In this document: piece after piece, positions 1 to 8,809 of the stretch
Numbering within the stretch: the stretch's first letter is position 1
How the letters are laid out: every line of letters starts with the position of its first letter
Assembly: GCA_963751595.1 (NCBI GenBank)
Contig: CAVVVC010000001.1
Coordinates: forward strand, 1,302,001 to 1,366,000
DNA from: JAHEGP01 sp963751595
GTDB taxonomy: Bacteria; Pseudomonadota; Gammaproteobacteria; Pseudomonadales; JAHEGP01
Direction of reading: 5' to 3'
DNA: 64,000 bases
Program-made: the position numbers and the translations under genes
Notes under the pieces: model-generated
The model's database searches: none
The model's input: only the letters and a program-made list of their open reading frames with translations
Told to the model about the DNA's origin: nothing

Positions 1-240
1 CGCCTGCACCGCCGACTTTCCGAGACGACTGACCACTTGCTCCAGCAAGGGTAATTCGGTTTTTTGCGGTTGCAACTGGGCTGCGGATAGAGCGAGCAGC
101 GACGCACTCAATACCGGGTCGCGCTGAATACTGTTCGCCAGCTCTTCATCACTGGACCCGGGACGCTGGCAAAGCTCGAGCACCGCCAGCAGTGTCTGGC
201 TGGTGGTCGGTAAATCCTGCAAGTTATACTGGCCTGACAT
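1..240 (-). CDS. HDOD-domain protein, N-terminal part (cut by window edge)
   Basis: An open frame on the minus strand starts at the ATG at 238-240 and runs off the left edge, giving 80 residues with no stop. The peptide begins MSGQYNLQDLPTT and continues with a predicted helix ending SIQRDPVLSASLL, which is the usual opening of HDOD domains (output domains of the HD superfamily found in bacterial signalling proteins, usually lacking phosphodiesterase activity). The catalytic or output part lies outside the window, so the full architecture is unknown. It is divergent from the MinD-like ATPase at 579. The family call comes from the N-terminal pattern only; other HD-type signalling proteins are possible. 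Confidence 0.6.
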   Translation of the reverse strand, partial: MSGQYNLQDLPTTSQTLLAVLELCQRPGSSDEELANSIQRDPVLSASLLALSAAQLQPQKTELPLLEQVVSRLGKSAVQA

Positions 241-578
241 CACTGCTCGATCGCCCATTGCCTGCACGGCTTTTTCCCGGAGATTATCCGGATTGCTCGC
301 CCAATACCCGGATCAGCAATCCTGCGCTCGTTCGGAATTACGCTTTGCACCCTCTACGCCGACGGCCTGATGCCGGCCGATTGGCCAGGGGAAACCCGGC
401 CGGGTGCGCCTTTGATTCATGGTCAGCACAGGCCAATATTTTCATGGATTTACAGGGGCTTGGACACAAGACTCTGGGCACATTATTCACGCTGGCAGAC
501 ACTACTTTGCCGTTTTATTGCCCGCCATATAGCCGTAGGCTCAAGCATTTAGAGAAGCTGCCCCCCGCAGGCATATCC
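241..578. other. Intergenic region between divergent HDOD and MinD-like genes
   Basis: These 338 bases lie between two divergently transcribed genes and should hold both promoters. The frame of the downstream ATPase stays open back to base 192, but the translated stretch (rich in Arg, Pro and Cys, with no domain pattern) does not look like protein and would overlap the HDOD gene. I see no convincing sigma-70 or sigma-54 promoter, RNA gene or repeat here. Confidence 0.5.
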
Positions 579-1736
579 ATGAGCAGTGACCTCGGCCAGA
601 GCGGAAACCCCGATACCGCATCAATCATCACCACGCATCAGCTCGCGGTTTGCAGCGGTATCGACGCTGTTGGCAAGTCCAGCCTGAGCGTCAACCTGGC
701 CATTGCACTGGCCCGAAGTGGCAAGCGGGTTTGTTTGCTTGATACCGATTCCGGCATCGGCAATGCGCACCATCAACTGGGTTTCAGCCCGGGCTACAGC
801 CTGGCTAGCGTTGACCGCAAAGACTGTTCCCTGCGCGATGCCATAGCCACTGGGCCCGGTGGCATCACGCTGCTTTGCGATGGCGGCTATTGGATACAGG
901 GTAAATCACGATACGGTGCCCAGGATCCGACACTGCAGCGCCAATGGCTGAAATGGACGCAACAACAGGACATGGTGCTGATTGATACCACCACCAACGA
1001 TCCGGCACCGTGGTTTAGCATCGTCGACGGCTTGCTGATCGTACTGGCTCCAGAGTCGCGCTGTCTCAGTGAAAGCTTCTCCCTTTTGTGCCACCTCGAG
1101 CCGTCAGTAAGAAAAAAGCCCGTGTACGCGATAGTCAATCGCAGCAGAGGGACCCATCAGGCTGAGCGAGTTTTCGAAAAATTTCGCTCCGCGGTGGGAA
1201 AATACCTTGATATCGACCTTCGCTTCTGTGGCCACATCCCCCAGGATGACAATATCCGCAACAGCGCAGCGCTACAGTACCCTGTTGCCCTCTTCGATCA
1301 ACAGGACCCGGCATGTGCGGCCTTTTTCAAGGTGGCCGCTGCCCTGCAGGCCCAATGCGGGCAGAGCAGGGGCTCCCGTGGGGCAAATGCCAACCCGACT
1401 GAAAAAAATATCCCACAGCCAGCCCGGGGCACAGGCTCTTCCGACTGCGAAGGAGCGACCGCCCGGGAGCAATTTCTGCGAACACCTTCCCTGGCAGATG
1501 AACTGATCGACCAGGGCTTGCTCACAGCTGGGGAGCTCCAGAAGGTCATCGATGACTTGCTGGCGACCGGCCGGCGCGAGTTCGCAACAACGTTCCCCGG
1601 GGGTCACGCGCAGCCGCGGACCCAATCTCCCGGCGAGGGAGGTGATCAACCCAGCCTGCTGGAGAAACTCCGGCAAAGCCGCGAGGCGGGCCTGAGCATG
1701 GACCAGGTGCTGTACCAACACCTCCGGGACAGGTAA
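579..1736 (+). CDS. MinD/ParA-like (SIMIBI) P-loop ATPase with divergent Walker A
   Basis: With the ATG at 579 the product is 385 residues. Residues about 20-50 match the start of MinD/FleN/ParA ATPases: beta strand, P-loop, helix SLSVNLAIALARSGKRV, then LLDTDSGIGN. A Walker B-like strand (MVLIDTTTND) and the loop LLIVLAPE follow at the usual spacing. The P-loop reads SGIDAVGKSS, so the signature lysine of the KGGxGK deviant Walker A motif is replaced by Ile and both glycines are changed; the second lysine is kept. The last ~120 residues are a low-complexity linker and a short helical tail (LADELIDQGLLTAGELQKVI). Family members place flagella, pili, septa or chromosomes; the partner is not evident here. 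The start is uncertain because no strong ribosome site is seen, and an upstream in-frame ATG exists at 444. Confidence 0.7.
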   Translation: MSSDLGQSGNPDTASIITTHQLAVCSGIDAVGKSSLSVNLAIALARSGKRVCLLDTDSGIGNAHHQLGFSPGYSLASVDRKDCSLRDAIATGPGGITLLCDGGYWIQGKSRYGAQDPTLQRQWLKWTQQQDMVLIDTTTNDPAPWFSIVDGLLIVLAPESRCLSESFSLLCHLEPSVRKKPVYAIVNRSRGTHQAERVFEKFRSAVGKYLDIDLRFCGHIPQDDNIRNSAALQYPVALFDQQDPACAAFFKVAAALQAQCGQSRGSRGANANPTEKNIPQPARGTGSSDCEGATAREQFLRTPSLADELIDQGLLTAGELQKVIDDLLATGRREFATTFPGGHAQPRTQSPGEGGDQPSLLEKLRQSREAGLSMDQVLYQHLRDR

Positions 1737-1917
1737 TCGCCGCGCTGAATTGGTGGCAATTATCGAAGTCCCCGTAACCCATCCGCAAGAATATCCTGGC
1801 GCTTGAAGAAGGAGATGCGGCCGGTGAACGGCCCCCCCAGCGGCCTTACAAACAACTGGTCACGAGGGCGCAATTCGCTCACTATAGCGGGTTTAAACAA
1901 CTGCCCTTTTATTCGAC

Positions 1918-3219
1918 ATGGCCTCCAGCAAGCAGAATCTCCACCCGCGATCCTACTACCTTGACACCCCTCGCTACGCGGACCAATGGCCGCGCCTGCA
2001 GCAGACCATCGATTGCGACGTTTGCGTAATCGGCGGTGGGTTCACCGGCGTCAGCAGCGCATTGAACCTGGCAGAAAAAGGCTTCAGGGTCGTCTTACTT
2101 GAAGCCCACCATATAGGCTGGGGCGCCAGCGGCCGCAACGGCGGACAGGCAGGTGGTATGCCCCGTCATGATCAGCAGGAGCTCGAAATCAAGTACGGCA
2201 AACCTGCGGCTCGCCTGCACTGGGACCTCAACCAGGCCGCCCTGGAGGAAATGAAGTTCAGGATAAACAAGCACGCGATAGCCTGCGACTGGAAGGACGG
2301 GATCGTGACGCTCTGCCGACGCCGGCGCGAAGAGGCCTGGTACCAGCAATACGCTGAGCATCTCCAGCAGCACTACGATGCCGATTTCATTGAGTACCTG
2401 CCGGCAGACCGCACGTCTGATCTACTGGAAACTCCCGCCTGCTTCGGGGGCATGGTGGACCATCGCAGCGGACATGTTCACCCGCTCAATTACAACCTGG
2501 GGCTTGCAGTCGCGGCCAGCGCCGCCGGGGCCGAGATTTTCGAATACTCACCGGTACAATCCTACCAGAGCGACGCAGGCGGCTGCCGGGTAGTTACCGA
2601 CCGCGGACAGGTCAGGTCTCGTTACCTGGTCCTCGGATGCAACGGCTACCTGGAAAAACTGGAGCCGGGTGTGGCGGGCAAGATAATGCCCATCAACAAC
2701 TATATTCTGGCAACCGAGCCCCTGAGCGAGGCTCTGGCCCAATCGGTCAGCCGGCTGGATTACGCGTTTCATGACACCCGTTTCGTGGTGAACTACTGGC
2801 GTCTAAGCGCCGACAGGCGCCTGCTGTTTGGCGGGGGCGAAAATTACACGCGTCGATTCCCCACCGACATCAGGGGTTTCGTGCGCAAATACATGCTCGA
2901 AATCTATCCCCAACTGGCAGCCAGTAAAATCGACTACGGGTGGGGCGGTACCCTGGCCGTCACCATGAATCGAATGCCCCACTTCGGCCATCTCCCGGGC
3001 AAGAACATTTATTTTGCCCAGGGCTATTCCGGCCACGGCGTAGTGCTTGCGAGCTATGCCGGCAAATTGATTGCAGAGGCAGTTTGCGGTGATGCCGAGG
3101 GCTTCGATGTCATGGCAAAGGTACCCATCCCGAGTTTTCCCGGCGGCACGATGCTGCGCAGACCCGGTTTGGTGGCGGGCATGCTCTACTATGGATTGCG
3201 TGACCGGCTTGGCTGGTGA
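1918..3219 (+). CDS. puuB: FAD-dependent oxidoreductase, gamma-glutamylputrescine oxidase type
   Basis: The 433-residue product is a DAO-fold flavoprotein. It has an N-terminal dinucleotide-binding motif GGGFTG at 39-44, the acidic residue E62 at the end of the second strand, and the SGRNGGQ motif at 71-77 that is typical of PuuB/OrdL oxidases. The C-terminal GYSGHGV motif is the usual FAD contact. PuuB oxidises gamma-glutamylputrescine to the aldehyde with release of ammonia and hydrogen peroxide. The gene sits beside a putrescine transporter and two gamma-glutamylpolyamine synthetase-like genes, which supports a polyamine substrate, although N-methyl amino acid oxidases look similar. It faces the polyamine operon (convergent with potF, 80-base gap, no clear terminator). 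No strong Shine-Dalgarno is seen before the ATG. Confidence 0.75.
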   Translation: MASSKQNLHPRSYYLDTPRYADQWPRLQQTIDCDVCVIGGGFTGVSSALNLAEKGFRVVLLEAHHIGWGASGRNGGQAGGMPRHDQQELEIKYGKPAARLHWDLNQAALEEMKFRINKHAIACDWKDGIVTLCRRRREEAWYQQYAEHLQQHYDADFIEYLPADRTSDLLETPACFGGMVDHRSGHVHPLNYNLGLAVAASAAGAEIFEYSPVQSYQSDAGGCRVVTDRGQVRSRYLVLGCNGYLEKLEPGVAGKIMPINNYILATEPLSEALAQSVSRLDYAFHDTRFVVNYWRLSADRRLLFGGGENYTRRFPTDIRGFVRKYMLEIYPQLAASKIDYGWGGTLAVTMNRMPHFGHLPGKNIYFAQGYSGHGVVLASYAGKLIAEAVCGDAEGFDVMAKVPIPSFPGGTMLRRPGLVAGMLYYGLRDRLGW

Positions 3220-3299
3220 GTAGCGGGGTACCGGCTTGATCTGCTGGGAGTGAGCGGGCTGTCTGGAGAGAGCCTAAGCTGACCCTCCCCAGCGGATTG

Positions 3300-4397
3300 C
3301 TACTTCGCAGATTTTACCCGGGTCCAGATACGGGTCTGGGCGCGATCGATTTTGGGTGGTGTCACCACGAAGGTATAAAGCTTTTCTTCAACCTTTGCTG
3401 ATGGGTATACCGTGGTGTCCTCCAGGATTTCCCCCTCGATAAACTCCTTGGAAGGGGGCACCGCGTTGGGATACCAGACGTAGTTGGTTATGTCGGCCAT
3501 AATTTCCGGGCGTAGCAGGAAGTTGAGGAACTTGTGCGCGTTTTCCGGATGGTCTGCGTCCTTGGGAATCGCCAGCATATCAAACCACATGCCGGCACCC
3601 TCCTTGGGAATCACGTAGACAACCTCGACACCATTCTCCGCTTCTTCGGCTCGCTCCGCCGCCTGGATAACGTCACCTGACCAACCCAGGGCGAGGCAGA
3701 TATCGCCATTTGCGAGCCCATTGATATATTGCGAAGAATGGAAGTAGCGAATGAAGGGCCTGATCTCGAGCAGTTTGTCCTGCACCTTGCCCTGCATCAG
3801 GGATACATCCAATGAGTTCGGGTCCTCGCCCAGGTAATTGAGGGTGGCGGGAATGACCTCATCCGGCGCATCCAGCATGGTCACGCCACAGGACTTGAGC
3901 TTGGATACGTACTTGGGGTCGAACAGCAGGTCCCAGCTGTCCAGGGGCGCATCGTCTCCCAGGGCTTTCTTCACCGCATTGACATTGATGCCAAGTCCGG
4001 TAGTACCCCAGAGATAGGGAATCGAGTACTGGTTGCCGGGATCCGCATTTTCCAGCTTCTTCATCAATGACGCATCGAGATTCTTGTAGTTGGGGATTTT
4101 CGAGCGGTCGAGTGGCTGGAAAACGCCGGCTTTTATCTGCCGCGCCAGGAATGCTGATGACGGTACCACAATATCGTAACCGGTTTTGCCGGACAGCAGC
4201 TTGGCTTCCAGCACGCCGTTGTCATCGAACACGTCGTAGGTGACCTTGATTCCGGTTTCGGCGGTGAATTTCTCCAGCGTATCCTCGGCAATATAATCGG
4301 ACCAGTTGTACACGTTCAGTATCTTTTCTTCTTCAGCCAGGCTTGTCCCCGAAAGTACGAGGGAGCCCGCTGCGATTAGAGTTGCTATGGTTTTCAT
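3300..4397 (-). CDS. potF: Putrescine/polyamine-binding periplasmic protein (PotF/SpuD type)
   Basis: The 365-residue product begins with a signal peptide (positive Lys2, hydrophobic core, predicted cut after Ala21 in TSLA-EEE). The mature protein starts ILNVYNWSDYIA, the characteristic opening of PotD/PotF/SpuD/SpuE solute-binding proteins, where the Trp and following Ser help bind the polyamine. Length matches PotF (about 370). It delivers polyamines to the PotGHI importer encoded just upstream on the same strand, with a 96-base gap after potI. That gap leaves room for an extra promoter or processing site so that the binding protein can be made in excess. Putrescine versus spermidine preference cannot be told by eye. 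Confidence 0.9.
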   Translation of the reverse strand: MKTIATLIAAGSLVLSGTSLAEEEKILNVYNWSDYIAEDTLEKFTAETGIKVTYDVFDDNGVLEAKLLSGKTGYDIVVPSSAFLARQIKAGVFQPLDRSKIPNYKNLDASLMKKLENADPGNQYSIPYLWGTTGLGINVNAVKKALGDDAPLDSWDLLFDPKYVSKLKSCGVTMLDAPDEVIPATLNYLGEDPNSLDVSLMQGKVQDKLLEIRPFIRYFHSSQYINGLANGDICLALGWSGDVIQAAERAEEAENGVEVVYVIPKEGAGMWFDMLAIPKDADHPENAHKFLNFLLRPEIMADITNYVWYPNAVPPSKEFIEGEILEDTTVYPSAKVEEKLYTFVVTPPKIDRAQTRIWTRVKSAK

Positions 4398-4493
4398 CCT
4401 AAACCCTCAGTATTTGCACAGGTAATCCCGGATTTTATGAGCCCTGGCTGCATCGGGATTACTGCAGGTCGGGCCTGGCGCTAAACGGTTTTA

Positions 4494-5333
4494 TTACTGG
4501 CGCTTTGCGGCCCGTAAATCCGCCAGCCGCTTGTGCTCCTGGCGCCGCATGAGCCACCAACCAACAAAAGTCAGCGATGCGATAGCGGTCACCAATAGGG
4601 CGGAAAGTGCATTGACCTTCGGGCTCACCCCCATGCGCACGCTGGAGAACACCTCCATTGGCAGAGTGGTGGAGCCAGGACCCGACACGAAGCTCGCGAT
4701 CACAAGGTCGTCCAGTGACAGGGTAAAAGCCAACAGCCAGCCGGCGACCAGTGCCGGTGAGACTATCGGCAGAGTAATCAGGAAGAAGACCTTGAAGCGA
4801 TTGGCACCCAGGTCGAGTGCCGCCTCCTCCAGCGACTGGTCCATTTCCCGCAAGCGGGAATTCACCACCACGGTGACGTAGGCCATGCAGAACGTCGTGT
4901 GGGCAATCCAGATCGTCGTCATGCCGCGTCCACCCGGCCAGCCGATGAACTGGTCGAGACTGACGAAAAGCAGCAGCAGTGACAAACCGGTGATCACTTC
5001 CGGCATAACCAACGGTGCCGTTATCATGCTGGTAAACAGTGTTTTACCCTTGAAGCCGCCGAATCGCACCATAATCAGCGCGGCCATGGTACCCAGCACC
5101 ACCGCGGAAGTGGCACTCATAAAAGCAATGCGCAGACTGACACCCACGGCCCGCATCATCTGCCGATCGTTGAACAGCTCTCCGTACCATTTCAGCGAGA
5201 AGCCAGACCACACGGTCACCAAACGGCTTTCATTGAACGAATAGACGATAAGTACGATGATGGGTACGTACAAAAAGGCAAAGCCGAATAGCAAGATGGC
5301 CCAGGACAGCGGTTTTTGCCAACTACTATACAT
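4494..5333 (-). CDS. potI: Polyamine ABC transporter permease (PotI type)
   Basis: The 279-residue product is an integral inner-membrane permease with about six hydrophobic segments and the cytoplasmic EAA loop EAALDLGA at residues 170-177, which docks on the ATPase. Length and sequence fit PotI/SpuH. The start codon overlaps the end of potH by 8 bases, showing translational coupling. Together with potH it forms the channel of the putrescine importer. Confidence 0.9.
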   Translation of the reverse strand: MYSSWQKPLSWAILLFGFAFLYVPIIVLIVYSFNESRLVTVWSGFSLKWYGELFNDRQMMRAVGVSLRIAFMSATSAVVLGTMAALIMVRFGGFKGKTLFTSMITAPLVMPEVITGLSLLLLFVSLDQFIGWPGGRGMTTIWIAHTTFCMAYVTVVVNSRLREMDQSLEEAALDLGANRFKVFFLITLPIVSPALVAGWLLAFTLSLDDLVIASFVSGPGSTTLPMEVFSSVRMGVSPKVNALSALLVTAIASLTFVGWWLMRRQEHKRLADLRAAKRQ

Positions 5334-6240
5334 CCTGCCTGCCCTCCAGATCTCTTGCCTGGTAGCGATGGAACAGGGTCAGCGGTAGCACCAGCAGGAG
5401 TAGCATCACCACCGCAACGGCGGCGGCACCCGGCCAGTTCCTGGCATTGAAGAACTCCGCCCACAACAGTTTGCCGATCATGATCGAGTTTGGCCCACCT
5501 AAAAGTTCCGGAATCACGAACTCGCCCACGGCGGGGATAAACACCAGCATCGACCCCGCAATAACACCGCCGAGGCTCAGGGGCAGGGTGATGCGCAGGA
5601 AGCTGGTCCAGGGTTTGGCGCCGAGGTCGGCCGAAGCCTCCAGCAGGCTGTGCTCGTGTTTCACCAGGTTGGCGTAGATGGGGAGAACCATAAACGGGAG
5701 GTAGGCATAGACAATGCCAATGTAAACGGCAGTCGGCGTATGCATGATTTCCAGCGGCTGATCGATCACCCCCAGGCCCAGTAACAGGTTGTTCAGCAGG
5801 CCGTTGCCCTTGAGAATCCCCATCCACGCGTAAATGCGAACCAGGAACGAGGTCCAGGAAGGCATGATCACCAGCATCAGGCAGACGTTGCGGGTATGGG
5901 GCGGCATGCGCGAAATGACATAGGCGATGGGATAGCCCAGCAGCAGACAGAACAGCGTCGAGAAAAACGCGATCTTGATAGAGGTGAGGTAACCCTTCAG
6001 GTACAGATCGTACTCGACCAGATCCTTGTAGTTGAACAGGTTCAGGCTGAGAGTCAGCATGTCTTCCGCCCACTCCACCAGATTGGTGAAAGGGGGTTGC
6101 GCCAACTGGCTTTCGGCAAAGCTGATCTTGAAGACTATCGCAAAGGGAGCGAGAAAAAACAGCAGCAGCCAGATGAAGGGCACGGCAATAACCAGCGACC
6201 TTCCCGGTCGCCAGTGATTTCGATTGGCAGGCGTTTTCAT
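5326..6240 (-). CDS. potH: Polyamine ABC transporter permease (PotH type)
   Basis: I choose the ATG at 6240, which overlaps the potG stop as ATGA, giving 304 residues; a frame extension to 6261 exists but would add only seven residues inside potG. The product has about six membrane segments, a large periplasmic loop after the first (residues about 42-80) and the EAA loop EASADLGA at 201-208. These match PotH/SpuG. It is the second permease of the importer; both permeases and the ATPase are co-transcribed. Other PotB/PotH-type permeases look alike, so the name rests partly on the gene order potG-potH-potI-potF. Confidence 0.9.
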   Translation of the reverse strand: MKTPANRNHWRPGRSLVIAVPFIWLLLFFLAPFAIVFKISFAESQLAQPPFTNLVEWAEDMLTLSLNLFNYKDLVEYDLYLKGYLTSIKIAFFSTLFCLLLGYPIAYVISRMPPHTRNVCLMLVIMPSWTSFLVRIYAWMGILKGNGLLNNLLLGLGVIDQPLEIMHTPTAVYIGIVYAYLPFMVLPIYANLVKHEHSLLEASADLGAKPWTSFLRITLPLSLGGVIAGSMLVFIPAVGEFVIPELLGGPNSIMIGKLLWAEFFNARNWPGAAAVAVVMLLLLVLPLTLFHRYQARDLEGRQDV

Positions 6241-7367
6241 GAATACAGCACCACCGGGCAACTGTCAGACCAACTGACAAAAACTTCATCGTCCCAGGTG
6301 ATGCGTTGTTCCTCGTCGCTGGCCAACTGGCGATTGGAATTGGCTACCGATGCCAGAATCTTGAAACCGGAGGGTAGACGCACATGGTAAATAGAATGGC
6401 TGCCCATGTAGGCGATGTCCTCCACAATCCCGCGCGCCTTGTTATGGGTCTGCGCCGGCTCTGAGCGACTGACGTGGATTTTCTCTGGCCGTATCGCCAC
6501 CGCCAGCGACATTCCCTTGGAGCCAACGATGCCATGCGCCACGTAAATGTTGCTTTCGAGGTTGTCGCTGGCAATCTCGACGTAGTTGACCTCATCGACC
6601 ACCAGCTCGCCCTCGAACAGGTTAACCGAGCCAATAAATTCTGCGGTCATGCGGCTGTTGGGACGCTCGTAAACCTCCATCGGGCTACCCACCTGGCTCA
6701 GCACCCCGGCGTTCATGATTCCCACCCGATCCGCCATGGTCATGGCTTCTTCCTGATCATGGGTTACCATCACGCAGGTCACCCCGACCTTCTCCAGGAT
6801 GTTGACGATCTCGAGCTGCATGCGGGTCCGCAGTTTTTTGTCCAGCGCCCCCATGGGCTCGTCCAGCAGCAGCAGTTTGGGCGACTTTGCCAGGCTTCTG
6901 GCCAGTGCTACGCGCTGCTGTTGCCCACCCGAGAGCTGGTGGGGCTTGCGCTTGGCATAGTCTTCCATCTGCACCAGGCCGAGCACCTCCGCCACCTTCT
7001 CGGCAATCTGCTGCTTCGGCATTTTGTCCTGTTTGAGACCGAAAGCGATATTTTTTTCGACGGTCATGTGGGGGAACAGGGCGTAGGACTGGAACATCAT
7101 ATTCATCGGCCGCTGGTATGGCGCCAGTCGAGACATGTCCTGGCCCTCGAGCAGTATGGAGCCGGCACTGGGCTTCTCGAAACCGGCGAGCATCCGCAGC
7201 AGCGTGGTTTTACCGCACCCGGAGGCACCCAGAAGAGCAAAGATTTCGCCCTGATAGATTTCCAGATCAACGTTATTGACGGCCAGGGTTCCGTCGAAGT
7301 CCTTACTCACGCCGCAAACCTGCAGCTGGACCTTCTTATCTTTGGCCCTGGGTTCTGGCAATGCCAT
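6237..7367 (-). CDS. potG: Polyamine ABC transporter ATP-binding protein (PotG type)
   Basis: The 376-residue product is a complete ABC ATPase with Walker A GASGCGKT (47-54), ABC signature LSGGQ (145-149), Walker B LLLLDEP (165-171) and a C-terminal TOBE-like domain of about 130 residues, as in PotA/PotG. It powers polyamine import through PotHI. It lies 49 bases downstream of the aminotransferase and overlaps potH by 4 bases (ATGA), placing it in the middle of a six-gene minus-strand transcription unit. Confidence 0.92.
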   Translation of the reverse strand: MALPEPRAKDKKVQLQVCGVSKDFDGTLAVNNVDLEIYQGEIFALLGASGCGKTTLLRMLAGFEKPSAGSILLEGQDMSRLAPYQRPMNMMFQSYALFPHMTVEKNIAFGLKQDKMPKQQIAEKVAEVLGLVQMEDYAKRKPHQLSGGQQQRVALARSLAKSPKLLLLDEPMGALDKKLRTRMQLEIVNILEKVGVTCVMVTHDQEEAMTMADRVGIMNAGVLSQVGSPMEVYERPNSRMTAEFIGSVNLFEGELVVDEVNYVEIASDNLESNIYVAHGIVGSKGMSLAVAIRPEKIHVSRSEPAQTHNKARGIVEDIAYMGSHSIYHVRLPSGFKILASVANSNRQLASDEEQRITWDDEVFVSWSDSCPVVLYS

Positions 7368-7416
7368 TGAAGATGCGCTCTCCTGGGAATTGGTGCGACA
7401 TTACGGTGCAAGCGCG

Positions 7417-8790
7417 TCAGGTGATGCCCTTTGAGGCAGCGGCCTGATCGAGGCTCAGCCGGGTCAAACTGATCATTTCATCTATCTGTGGCTTATCCAT
7501 GACCAAAGGCGGTGAAAACAGCATAGTGTCCTTGGTCGCACGCAAAATCAAGCCGTTTGCGAGGGCGAAATCCCGGCACAATGTACCCATGTCCCCCCGC
7601 GGCTGAAAAAAGCCGCGGCTGGATTTGTCCACCACCAACTCCACTGCACCGATCATGCCAACTGCCCGGGCCTCCCCCACCAGTGGATGTTCCGCGAGCT
7701 CGGCGAGACGCTGCTGAAAATAGGGTCCGGTGTCGTTGGCGACCCTTTCGATGACGCCCTCCCCCTGCATCAGCTTGAGGTTGGCGACCGCGACTGCTGC
7801 GCAAACCGGATGGCCGGAATAGGTATATCCGTGGGCGAAATCACCGCCTTTTTGGATCAGGCTATGGGCCACCCGGTCAGAAACCAGAACCGCTCCGATG
7901 GGCAGGTAGCCAGAGGACATACCCTTGGCAACCGCCATCAGGTCGGGTTCAAAGCCAAAGGTTTGTGAACCGAACCAACGGCCAGTGCGCCCGAAACCGC
8001 AGATGACTTCGTCCGCCACCAGCAATACATCGTACTTTTTACAGATGGCCTCCACCGCGGACCAATAACCGGGGGGCGGAATGATGACACCCCCTGCACC
8101 CTGAATGGGCTCGCCGATAAAGGCTGCCACCGTGTCGGCACCCAGCTCGAGAATCTTGTGCTCCAGGGCTGCCGCTGCACGCTGGCCAAATTCCTCTGGA
8201 CCGAGATCACCACCCAACTCATACCAGTAGGGCTGCATGATGTGGTGAATATTGGGAATCGGCAGGCCACCCTGCTTGTGCATGTAGTCCATGCCACCAA
8301 GGCTCGCCCCCGCCATCGTGCTGCCGTGGTAGGCGTTGTCGCGAGCGATTATATTGACACGCCCGGGCTGCCCCTCAAGATCCCAAAAGCGGCGCACCAT
8401 ACGCACGATCGTGTCATTGGCCTCGGAGCCGGAGCCGGTGAAAAAGGAATAATTAAACTGGGGCGGTGATACTTCGGCGAGCAATTCTGCCAGTTCCAGC
8501 GCTGGAGGCGTCGCGGTATTGAAAAAGCTGTTGTAATACGGCAACTCCTGCATTTGCGCCGCTGCAGCAGCGGCCAGTTCAGCGCGCCCGTAACCCATAT
8601 TGACACACCACAAGCCAGCGAAGCCGTCGAGCAGTCGGTTGTCATCGCTATCCCACAAATACACCCCCTCACCCCGGGTGATGATTCGACTGGCACCGGC
8701 GTGGAGGCGCGTCAGGTCGGTAAACGGGTGGAGGAAGTGGTTTCGATCCAGCGCTTGCCATTGCGCAGTGGAATGCCGGGATGGGCCCAT
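7417..8790 (-). CDS. spuC: Class III aminotransferase, putrescine-pyruvate aminotransferase type
   Basis: The 457-residue product is a fold-type I, class III PLP enzyme. It shows the phosphate-binding motif TGSGSEAND (118-126), the Asp at 260 that contacts the PLP ring nitrogen (ADEV) and the Schiff-base lysine at 289 in VAKGMSSGYLP. Length and sequence resemble SpuC and related omega-amine:pyruvate aminotransferases. It lies 19 bases after a gamma-glutamylpolyamine synthetase-like gene and before potGHI, as in the Pseudomonas spu cluster, so putrescine or a diamine is the likely amino donor. Beta-alanine or taurine transaminases are related alternatives. Confidence 0.82.
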   Translation of the reverse strand: MGPSRHSTAQWQALDRNHFLHPFTDLTRLHAGASRIITRGEGVYLWDSDDNRLLDGFAGLWCVNMGYGRAELAAAAAAQMQELPYYNSFFNTATPPALELAELLAEVSPPQFNYSFFTGSGSEANDTIVRMVRRFWDLEGQPGRVNIIARDNAYHGSTMAGASLGGMDYMHKQGGLPIPNIHHIMQPYWYELGGDLGPEEFGQRAAAALEHKILELGADTVAAFIGEPIQGAGGVIIPPPGYWSAVEAICKKYDVLLVADEVICGFGRTGRWFGSQTFGFEPDLMAVAKGMSSGYLPIGAVLVSDRVAHSLIQKGGDFAHGYTYSGHPVCAAVAVANLKLMQGEGVIERVANDTGPYFQQRLAELAEHPLVGEARAVGMIGAVELVVDKSSRGFFQPRGDMGTLCRDFALANGLILRATKDTMLFSPPLVMDKPQIDEMISLTRLSLDQAAASKGIT

Positions 8791-8809
8791 ATAGTGTGTC
8801 TTCTTGATA

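Noticed and set aside
510..530. Sigma-54 promoter before the MinD-like gene
   Set aside because: TGGCAG and TTTGC are present but the GG to GC distance is too long for the -24/-12 pattern.
192..578. N-terminal extension of the MinD-like protein
   Set aside because: Composition is not protein-like and the extension would overlap the divergent HDOD gene.
5216..6289. 357-codon minus-strand frame overlapping potH
   Set aside because: Different frame of the potH/potI region with Pro/Arg/Gln-rich nonsense translation.
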